From Lachnospiraceae bacterium (GTDB lineage: Bacteria; Bacillota; Clostridia; Lachnospirales; Lachnospiraceae): 6,886 bases of DNA. Below the pieces are notes generated by a model. That model saw only the letters and a program-made list of their open reading frames with translations, did no database searches and was not told where the DNA came from. Position 1 is the stretch's first letter. Every line of letters starts with the position of its first letter. The stretch covers positions 1 through 6,886 of the forward strand of contig JAJQGR010000259.1 in NCBI GenBank assembly GCA_021200345.1, in the 5' to 3' direction. This document shows, one piece after another, positions 1 through 5,655 of the stretch. A program made the position numbers and the translations under genes.

Positions 1-159
1 CAATGTTTATGGAATATTTAAATATAAAATCACAATTGTGAGTTATAATTCTTTCAGACAAGCTGAATTGCGCAGCTGACCACTCAGGCGGACATTCAGC
101 CAACGCAAACCTGGCCTTCAAAGGCCTTTCCCGGATGATTATATGCAGGAGAACCTCAC
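1..159 (+). promoter_or_regulatory. Leader and putative promoter region of the P-type ATPase gene
   Basis: The first 60 bases are A+T-rich, unlike the coding DNA that follows. A perfect -10 box, TATAAT, lies at 44-49, which would start transcription near position 56 and give a leader of about 100 nt. No good -35 box sits 17 nt upstream; the nearest candidate is TTTAAA at 17-22, with an overlong 21-nt spacer. A perfect palindrome TCACAATTGTGA (30-41) fills that spacer. The leader can form small hairpins: AGCTG/CAGCT (61-65 with 73-77) and GGCCT/AGGCC (113-117 with 122-126, followed by only three T). I recognise no riboswitch class; the yybP-ykoY and NiCo consensus elements, both plausible before a cation ATPase, are not apparent. 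The ribosome binding site AGGAG is at 147-151, 8 nt before the ATG. The -10 call is reasonable; regulation by the palindrome is inference. Confidence 0.5.
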
Positions 160-2583
160 ATGTCCTTTCACAGAATGAAAAAAAAGCATACCCCCGAAAC
201 TCCTCCCAGAACAGAGGTGGAGATCATCACTGCCGACTGCGAAAAGGGACTGACATGCGCCCAGGTGGAGGAGCGCCTGGCCGCAGGCTGGGTCAACACC
301 GAGGTGGACGACAGCCGGGAAACCACCGGCAGCATTATCCGCAAAAATCTCTGCACGTATTTTAATTTCATTTTTCTGTTTCTGGCTATTCTGATCATCG
401 CGGTGGGATCGTACAAAAATCTGTCTTTTATGGTGATCGTCATTATCAATACTCTCATCGGCATTGTTCAGGAGCTGCGGGCCAAAAGAGTGCTGGATCA
501 GCTGAATATGGTGGCCGCCCCCCAAACCGGGGTCATCCGGGACGGGGAGTACTCATCTGTACCCTCCAGTCAGCTGGTTCGGGATGATATTGTGGTCTTT
601 CGCGCCGGCAATCAGATACCGGCGGACGCAGTGATCCTGTCCGGCCAGGCACTGGTCAACGAGTCTCTTCTCACCGGCGAGTCCAAATCAGTCATGAAAG
701 CGACGGGGGATCCGCTGATCTCCGGCAGCTTCATCGTGTCCGGTGAGTGCTTTGCCAGGCTCACCGCTGTGGGCGCGGACTCCTATATTTCCCGGCTGAC
801 GCTGGAGGCCAAAGCCATGAAAAAGGGGGAGCAGTCCCAGATGATGCGCTCCTTAAACCACCTGCTGTGGATCGTGGGGGTTGCTCTGATTCCCATCGGC
901 ATCGCCCTCTTTGTGCAAAGCTACACCGTCACCGGGGAAACCTTCGCCAAAAGCGTCACCTCCACCGTGGCCGCTTTAGTGGGAATGATCCCGGAGGGGC
1001 TCTATCTGTTGGCCAGCATTGCTCTGGCGGTCAGCTCCATGCGTCTGGCCAGAAAGCGGGTACTGCTGCACGATATGAAGAGCATCGAGACCCTGGCCCG
1101 GGTGGACGTGCTCTGCGTGGACAAGACCGGCACCATCACGGAAAATTCCATGGAGGTAAAGCAGCTGATTCCCACCGGGCTTTACGATACGGACGCCATG
1201 CCGCCGCTGTCCTCCCTGATTGGGGATTTTACCTGCGCCATGAAAAATGACAACCAGACCATGGCTGCCATGAAGGAATATTTTCAGGAAAATACCGGAC
1301 AGACGCCGGTCAGGGTGACGCCCTTTTCCTCGGAGGTGAAATACAGCGCCGTCACCTTTACAGATGGGGCCTATGTGCTGGGCGCGCCGGAATTGCTGCT
1401 GGGCGAAGACTATCACCGATATGAAAGGGAGTTGGATGATTATTCTTCCAGAGGCTACCGGGTGCTGGTCTTTGGCTCTTATGATGGGGAAATCACCGGG
1501 CAGCCCCTGGATGGGCCGGTGACTCCGCTGGGGTTTGTACTGCTCTCCAATCCCATCAGAAAAGCCGCGCCGGACACCTTCTCCTATTTTGCTGAGCAGG
1601 GCGTGGAGATCAAGGTCATTTCCGGGGACAACCCGCTGACCGTCTCAGAAGCCGCCAAAGAGGCCAAAATCGCCGGAGCGGACAAATATGTGGACGCCAC
1701 TACTCTGGAAACCCAGGAAGATATCGATTACGCCATCAAAAAATACACGGTTTTCGGCCGGGTCACCCCGGAGCAGAAGCGGCAGTTTGTACAGGCGCTG
1801 AAGCGCCAGGGCCGGACCGTGGCCATGACCGGCGACGGTGTCAACGATGTGCTGGCCTTAAAAGACGCGGACTGCAGCGTAGCCATGGCCTCCGGCAGTG
1901 ACGCCGCTGCCCAGGCTTCCCAGGTAGTGCTGCTGGATTCCGACTTTTCCTGTATGCCTGCTGTGGTGCTGGAGGGCCGCCGGGTAGTCAACAATATCCA
2001 GCGCTCCGCCGGACTGTTCCTGGTGAAAAATATCTTTTCTTTCCTGCTGTCCCTGTTCTCCCTGGCCGCCGCCGTCACCTATCCGCTGGAGGCCTCCCAG
2101 ATTTCGCTGATCGGCATGTGGACCATCGGCATTCCGGGCTTCTTCCTGGCGCTTCGGTCCAACCATGACCGGATCCAGGGACACTTTCTTTCCAACGTGA
2201 TGCTGCGTGCCCTGCCCGGAGGCATCACCGATATGCTGGCGGTCAGCTCCCTGACCGTCTTCGGGCTGGTCTTCGGCATCGATTCGGCCAGCGTTTCCAC
2301 CGCGGCCATGTGTCTGGTGGCCATTGTGGGCTTTATGCTGTTGTATCAGGTGATTGATCCCAAAAAGTTTACTGACTGGGGCATTCTGATTTTAAACATC
2401 GCCGGATTTGTGTTCTGCTGCCTCTATCTACCGGAGCTTTACTCTGTAAGCCGGGTGTCCAGAGAGGGGCTCATGCTGCTTGCCGTGTTTGCCATCGCCG
2501 TGGAGCCGGTGTACAGATATCTGACGAAGCTGTTAGATGGGATACAGAGACTGTTTGGACATGTGAAGGAAAGCAGACCATAA
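160..2583 (+). CDS. P-type cation-transporting ATPase, CtpE/Exp7-like
   Basis: This is an integral membrane pump that couples ATP hydrolysis, through an aspartyl-phosphate intermediate, to cation movement. The 807 residues show the full P-type layout: M1-M2 (about 65-103), actuator domain with TGES at 172-175, M3-M4 (about 232-290) with PEG at 278-280, phosphorylation motif DKTGT at 321-325 (Asp321 is the acceptor), a compact nucleotide-binding domain with GAPE at 408-411, hinge motif TGDGVND at 557-563, then M5-M10 (about 615-785). M4 has PEGL rather than the CPC of heavy-metal pumps, there is no N-terminal CxxC metal domain, and the M6 region reads TIGIPGFFLAL instead of the NxxTD of SERCA-like pumps. 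These traits match the mycobacterial CtpE/pneumococcal Exp7 group, of similar length. CtpE has been linked to calcium uptake, so Ca2+ is possible, but the substrate is not shown here. AGGAG at 147-151 supports the ATG at 160. The gene stands alone and its last codons overlap convergent rnpB. No terminator follows it. Confidence 0.93.
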   Translation: MSFHRMKKKHTPETPPRTEVEIITADCEKGLTCAQVEERLAAGWVNTEVDDSRETTGSIIRKNLCTYFNFIFLFLAILIIAVGSYKNLSFMVIVIINTLIGIVQELRAKRVLDQLNMVAAPQTGVIRDGEYSSVPSSQLVRDDIVVFRAGNQIPADAVILSGQALVNESLLTGESKSVMKATGDPLISGSFIVSGECFARLTAVGADSYISRLTLEAKAMKKGEQSQMMRSLNHLLWIVGVALIPIGIALFVQSYTVTGETFAKSVTSTVAALVGMIPEGLYLLASIALAVSSMRLARKRVLLHDMKSIETLARVDVLCVDKTGTITENSMEVKQLIPTGLYDTDAMPPLSSLIGDFTCAMKNDNQTMAAMKEYFQENTGQTPVRVTPFSSEVKYSAVTFTDGAYVLGAPELLLGEDYHRYERELDDYSSRGYRVLVFGSYDGEITGQPLDGPVTPLGFVLLSNPIRKAAPDTFSYFAEQGVEIKVISGDNPLTVSEAAKEAKIAGADKYVDATTLETQEDIDYAIKKYTVFGRVTPEQKRQFVQALKRQGRTVAMTGDGVNDVLALKDADCSVAMASGSDAAAQASQVVLLDSDFSCMPAVVLEGRRVVNNIQRSAGLFLVKNIFSFLLSLFSLAAAVTYPLEASQISLIGMWTIGIPGFFLALRSNHDRIQGHFLSNVMLRALPGGITDMLAVSSLTVFGLVFGIDSASVSTAAMCLVAIVGFMLLYQVIDPKKFTDWGILILNIAGFVFCCLYLPELYSVSRVSREGLMLLAVFAIAVEPVYRYLTKLLDGIQRLFGHVKESRP

Positions 2584-2920
2584 GCCGGGTTCTGTCCATA
2601 TCAAAGGATATGTGATGATCATCTATCTAGGCCTGCCGTTACCGACAGGCTCAAGCGACCTACCTGAACTATAAGCCGGGCCGGCCATGAAGTTCTGCTT
2701 GGTCTTGCTTCGGATGGGGTTTACACGGCTCCCCCTGTTACCAGGAGGACGGTAGTCTCTTACACTGCCATTTCATCCTTACCGGTTTCCCGGCGGTTTC
2801 TTTTCTGTTGCACTTTCCCTGGAGTCGCCTCCGCCGGACGTTATCCGGCATCCCTGCCCTGTGAAGCCCGGACTTTCCTCACCCGCTTTCGCGGCCGCGA
2901 TCATCTGTTCTGCTTTCCTG
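2562..2920 (-). ncRNA. rnpB: RNase P RNA (class A), catalytic subunit of ribonuclease P
   Basis: This RNA removes 5' leaders from precursor tRNAs together with the RnpA protein. On the - strand the conserved cores are all present: GAGGAAAGTCCGGGC near the 5' end (2880-2866), the GTAAGGATGAAA...GTAAGAGACTACCG block (about 2782-2750), and the 3' core ACAGAACCCGGCTTA (2595-2581). The helices can be traced. P1 is an 11-bp perfect pairing of 2919-2909 with 2577-2567. P2 pairs GATGATC (2905-2899) with GATCATC (2620-2614). P3 is CCGC-GAAA-GCGG (2894-2883). P19 is CATATC-CTTT-GATATG (2612-2597). The GGT that pairs with the tRNA 3' CCA is kept at 2664-2662. P15-P18-type architecture, as in E. coli, indicates type A. 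The 5' end is set by P1 and by TATGAT at 2930-2925. The 3' end is estimated as a few nt past P1 and is uncertain by about 5 nt. No intrinsic terminator follows, so 3' processing is likely. Confidence 0.96.
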
Positions 2921-2924
2921 AGCC

Positions 2925-2954
2925 ATCATAGCACACAAAAGGCCGGGAAGTCAA
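2925..2954 (-). promoter_or_regulatory. Putative sigma-A promoter of rnpB
   Basis: Read on the - strand, TTGACT (2954-2949, 5 of 6 matches to TTGACA) is followed after 18 nt by TATGAT (2930-2925, 5 of 6 matches to TATAAT). The first base of the P1 helix (2919) lies 6 nt downstream of the -10 box, exactly where transcription should start for mature RNase P RNA. The -35 box falls inside the seven-base loop of the trp operon terminator, so promoter and terminator share DNA. The assignment is inferred from match quality and spacing. Confidence 0.75.
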
Positions 2955-2963
2955 CCCGGCCTT
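2937..2963 (-). terminator. Rho-independent terminator of the trp operon
   Basis: On the - strand, starting 9 nt after the trpA stop codon, AAGGCCGGG (2963-2955) and CCCGGCCTT (2947-2939) form a perfect 9-bp stem with the loop TTGACTT. The stem runs into TTTTGTGT (2940-2933), a U-rich tract with six U in eight. In the + direction the same stem is followed by ATCAAGG and has no U tract, so it should stop only the trp transcript and not transcription coming from the ATPase side. Confidence 0.88.
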
Positions 2964-2972
2964 ATCAAGGTT

Positions 2973-3773
2973 CTATCGTATCGCGTCTTTCATACTCTTC
3001 ACATAATCCGCCACGTATGGAACGCTGTCCGCGCCATGGGCGGCGATGATTTTGACAATGGCAGAACCCACAATCACGCCGTCCGCCTTCGCGCTCATCT
3101 CTTTTGCCTGCTCCGGTGTGGAAATGCCGAAGCCAATGGCTGCCGGTACCTTCGTCGCCTCCCGCACCAGCCCCACCATGGCGCCGATGTCCGTGGTAAT
3201 CCGCGAGCGGACGCCGGTGACGCCCAGGGAAGAGACACAGTATACAAAGCCCTCCGCTTCTCTGGCAATGGTGCGGATGCGGTCATGGGAGGTGGGCGCA
3301 ATCAGAGAAATAAAATCAATGCCGTATTTGCGGCACAAGGGCTGAAAATCCGCCTTCTCCTCATAGGGCACATCCGGCAAAATCAGGCCGTCGATGCCCG
3401 CCTCCGCAGCTTTTTGCAGAAATTTCTCCGTACCGCCCTCAATATTGGTTTTGGTATTATTTCCGTAGGAATAAACCACGTTGGCGTAGGTCATGAATAC
3501 CAGCGGAACAGTCACGGTTGTGCGCAGTTCTTTGACCATGTCCAGAATGCTGTCCGTGGTCACGCCGCCGGACAGCGCCCGCAGATTGGCCTCCTGGATC
3601 ACCGGGCCCTCCGCCGTGGGATCGGAAAAGGGAATGCCTAATTCAATCACATCCGCCCCCGCTTCCTCCATGGCCTTCACCAGCTTTTTGGTGGTCTCTA
3701 AGTCCGGATCGCCGCAGGTGATGAAAGGAATAAATGCTTTTCCTTTTAAAAATGCGTCAGTCACTTTACTCAT
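2973..3773 (-). CDS. trpA: Tryptophan synthase alpha subunit
   Basis: TrpA cleaves indole-3-glycerol phosphate to indole and glyceraldehyde 3-phosphate in the cytoplasm; indole is passed to TrpB through the alpha2-beta2 complex. The 266-residue TIM barrel has the usual length. Visible motifs are IPFITCGDPD (15-24), IELGIPFSDPTAEGP (43-57), LPDVPYEE (132-139), VSSLGVTG (180-187, the mobile loop 6 area), and IGFGIST/GVIVGSAIV (213-219, 232-240) for phosphate binding. Glu44 aligns with catalytic Glu49 of E. coli. The position of E. coli Asp60 is Glu55, a conservative change. The ATG at 3773-3771 overlaps the trpB stop in ATGAGTAA, with GGGGAGG six bases upstream. The frame stays open 9 codons further upstream, but that stretch has no better start. 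Translation is probably coupled to trpB. It is the last gene before the terminator. Confidence 0.97.
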   Translation of the reverse strand: MSKVTDAFLKGKAFIPFITCGDPDLETTKKLVKAMEEAGADVIELGIPFSDPTAEGPVIQEANLRALSGGVTTDSILDMVKELRTTVTVPLVFMTYANVVYSYGNNTKTNIEGGTEKFLQKAAEAGIDGLILPDVPYEEKADFQPLCRKYGIDFISLIAPTSHDRIRTIAREAEGFVYCVSSLGVTGVRSRITTDIGAMVGLVREATKVPAAIGFGISTPEQAKEMSAKADGVIVGSAIVKIIAAHGADSVPYVADYVKSMKDAIR

Positions 3774-4950
3774 GGATATCCTCCCCTCTGTACCTGGCAA
3801 TGGCGGCGCAGTCCTTGTCGCCCCGGCCGGAAATATTGATGACCATGATCTGATCCTTCCTCATGGTGGGCGCCAGCTTTCTGGCGTAAGCTACCGCGTG
3901 GGCGGACTCAATGGCCGGAATAATGCCCTCCAGTCTGGACAGGTATTCAAAGGCGTCCACCGCCTCATCGTCCGTGATGGCCACATACTGGGCCCTGCCA
4001 CTGTCATAGAGCATGGCGTGCTCCGGCCCGATCCCCGGATAATCCAGTCCCGCGGAAATGGAGTATACCGGCGCAATCTGTCCATACTCATCCTGGCAGA
4101 AATAAGACTTCATACCGTGGAAAATACCCAACTTCCCGGTGGCCAGGGTGGCCGCAGTTTCAAAGGTATCCACGCCCCTGCCCGCCGCCTCGCAGCCAAT
4201 CAGCTGTACCGACGGATCATCTATAAAATGATAAAAAGCGCCGATGGCGTTGGAGCCGCCGCCCACGCAGGCCAGCACACAGTCCGGAAGCCTGCCCTCC
4301 TTTTCCTGCAGCTGTTCCTTGATTTCTTTGGAAATCACCGCCTGAAAGTCCCTCACAATGGTGGGGAAAGGATGGGGACCCATAACAGAACCCAGCACAT
4401 AATGGGTATCCGCAATCCGGTTGGTCCATTCCCGCATGGTCTCGGAGACAGCGTCCTTTAAAGTGGCAGTTCCGGAGGTAACAGAGTGAACCTTCGCGCC
4501 CAGCAGACGCATGCGGTACACATTCAGTGCCTGTCGTCTGGTATCCTCCTCGCCCATAAACACCTCACATTCCATATCCATCATGGCCGCGGCCGTGGCT
4601 GTGGCAACGCCATGCTGGCCCGCGCCGGTTTCGGCGATAACCCTGGTCTTGCCCATCTTTTTGGCCAGGAGAACCTGCCCCAGGGCGTTGTTGATCTTGT
4701 GAGCGCCGGTGTGATTTAAATCCTCTCTCTTTAAATAGATTTTGGCCCCGCCCAGGTCATCGGTCATACGTTTGGCAAAATAGAGGTTGGACGGGCGTCC
4801 GGTGTACTCTCTGAAAAGTGTGTTCAGTTCTTCGTTGAACTGGGGATCGTCTTTGTAGTGATTGTAGGCCTCCTCCAGTTCAATGACGGCGTTCATCAAA
4901 GTTTCCGGGATGTATTGACCGCCGTGAATCCCAAATCTTCCTTTAGACAT
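3766..4950 (-). CDS. trpB: Tryptophan synthase beta subunit
   Basis: TrpB is the PLP enzyme that condenses indole with L-serine to give L-tryptophan. The 394 residues match the family length for TrpB1. The motif HTGAHKINNA (80-89) carries the Schiff-base lysine, Lys85. AETGAGQHG (106-114) includes Glu107, equivalent to Salmonella Glu109. GGGSNA (230-235) binds the PLP phosphate. GLDYPGIGPEH (301-311) and ISGRGDKD (373-380) complete the active site and serine-binding region. The ATG at 4950-4948 is chosen because AGGAG (4962-4958) lies 7 nt upstream and because family members begin with a GRFGxHGGQYxPE stretch just after the start. In-frame ATGs at 4983 and 5046 have no ribosome binding site, and the latter would overlap trpF. 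The gene is 41 nt downstream of trpF, behind a palindromic hairpin, and overlaps trpA by 8 nt. Confidence 0.97.
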   Translation of the reverse strand: MSKGRFGIHGGQYIPETLMNAVIELEEAYNHYKDDPQFNEELNTLFREYTGRPSNLYFAKRMTDDLGGAKIYLKREDLNHTGAHKINNALGQVLLAKKMGKTRVIAETGAGQHGVATATAAAMMDMECEVFMGEEDTRRQALNVYRMRLLGAKVHSVTSGTATLKDAVSETMREWTNRIADTHYVLGSVMGPHPFPTIVRDFQAVISKEIKEQLQEKEGRLPDCVLACVGGGSNAIGAFYHFIDDPSVQLIGCEAAGRGVDTFETAATLATGKLGIFHGMKSYFCQDEYGQIAPVYSISAGLDYPGIGPEHAMLYDSGRAQYVAITDDEAVDAFEYLSRLEGIIPAIESAHAVAYARKLAPTMRKDQIMVINISGRGDKDCAAIARYRGEDIHE

Positions 4951-4978
4951 CGTTGTTCTCCTTTTATCAGTTTCTATG

Positions 4979-4998
4979 TTCATAATCCGGATTATGAA
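4979..4998. repeat. Perfect 20-bp palindrome at the trpF-trpB junction
   Basis: Ten bases, TTCATAATCC, are followed immediately by their exact reverse complement GGATTATGAA. On the operon mRNA this can fold as an 8-bp stem capped by CCGG. The trpF stop codon TAA (4994-4992) lies inside the first arm, and the trpB ribosome binding site (4962-4958) lies outside it. There is no U tract, so it does not look like an intrinsic terminator. It could be an mRNA stability or processing element, or a protein-binding site; none of these is shown. Confidence 0.7.
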
Positions 4999-5627
4999 AT
5001 TCTGGCAGCTCTTACGGCTCTGCGGATTTTGTCCGGGTCTTTGCATTTGTCAGTCTCCACACCGCTGGAGATGTCCACCATGAAAGGGTGGTATCTGGCG
5101 ATGACCTGCGGAAGGTTCTCAGGAGTCAGACCGCCGGCAAGAATATAGGGGCGATGAAAAAGAGGCTCCTGTTCAGGCGCTTCGTCCCGTGTTAACAGCA
5201 GGCTGTGGTCGAAGCACTGTCCGGTACCGTAGCCGTTATCCAGCAGAATCTGGTCCGCGGTGGAAAGCTGCGCCTTTCGCAAATCGTCCAGGGAACGAAC
5301 CTTAAAAGCTTTCCAGATCGGGACTCCGGGCAAAAGAGTTCGAAGCTTGGCGATATCCTCCTCCGTCTCCTGTCCATGAAGCTGAACAATCCGGATGGCG
5401 CCGGAATGAACGAGCTCTGCTATTGTTTCCGGCGTTTCATTGACAAAGACTCCCACCGTCGGAATACCGGGATCCATCCGCCTGCGCAGATCGCAGGCCT
5501 CCCGCAATGTCACGTAACGGAAGCTTTTTTCCCAGAAAATAAATCCGGCATAGTCCGGCAGGAATTCATTGATGTAGTCTACGTCCTGGGGACGGCGGAT
5601 CCCGCAGATTTTAATCTGGACAGGCAT
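4992..5627 (-). CDS. trpF: Phosphoribosylanthranilate isomerase
   Basis: TrpF converts N-(5-phosphoribosyl)anthranilate to carboxyphenylamino-deoxyribulose phosphate by an Amadori rearrangement, the third step from chorismate. The 211 residues form a standalone TrpF of normal size, not fused to TrpC as in enterics. KICGI (6-10) carries the catalytic Cys8. VGVFVNE (58-64) and VQLHG (81-85) are typical strands. Asp130 in LLDNGYGTG (128-136) is the expected general acid, although the usual GGTG loop reads YGTG here. LAGGLTPENL (163-172) and VDISSGVE (184-191) form the phosphate-binding end. The ATG at 5627-5625 is preceded by AAAGGAG with a 7-nt spacer. An upstream in-frame ATG at 5675 would overlap trpC and lacks a binding site. 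The gene lies 28 nt after the trpC stop, and its own stop codon lies within the 20-bp palindrome. Confidence 0.95.
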   Translation of the reverse strand: MPVQIKICGIRRPQDVDYINEFLPDYAGFIFWEKSFRYVTLREACDLRRRMDPGIPTVGVFVNETPETIAELVHSGAIRIVQLHGQETEEDIAKLRTLLPGVPIWKAFKVRSLDDLRKAQLSTADQILLDNGYGTGQCFDHSLLLTRDEAPEQEPLFHRPYILAGGLTPENLPQVIARYHPFMVDISSGVETDKCKDPDKIRRAVRAARIS

Positions 5628-5655
5628 GCCAACTCTCCTTTCCGGCAGTTTTCCC

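Noticed and set aside
34..50. Resemblance of AATTGTGAG...AATT to the lac operator
   Set aside because: Only a short core matches, the lac operator half-sites are not reproduced, and the ATPase context gives no reason for LacI control.
113..129. GGCCT/AGGCC hairpin followed by TTT as an attenuator before the ATPase
   Set aside because: A 5-bp stem with three U residues is too weak for an intrinsic terminator, and no competing antiterminator structure is evident.
50..159. Riboswitch in the ATPase leader (Mn2+ yybP-ykoY, NiCo or Mg2+ types)
   Set aside because: The leader is about 100 nt with small hairpins, but I cannot find the conserved core of any of these classes; a covariance search would settle it.
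2861..3049. 62-codon open frame on the + strand across the rnpB 5' region
   Set aside because: It lies opposite the RNase P RNA, its promoter, the trp terminator and the end of trpA, has no ribosome binding site, and resembles no protein I know.
3493..4461. Long 322-codon + strand open frame opposite trpB and trpA
   Set aside because: It is a shadow of two unmistakable genes on the other strand. The translation has no domain-like pattern, and codon bias of the real genes explains the open frame.
4951..5046. N-terminally extended trpB starting at 5046 or 4983
   Set aside because: Neither ATG has a ribosome binding site, the 5046 start overlaps trpF, and the extra residues are not typical of TrpB. 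ATG 4950 has a well-spaced AGGAG.
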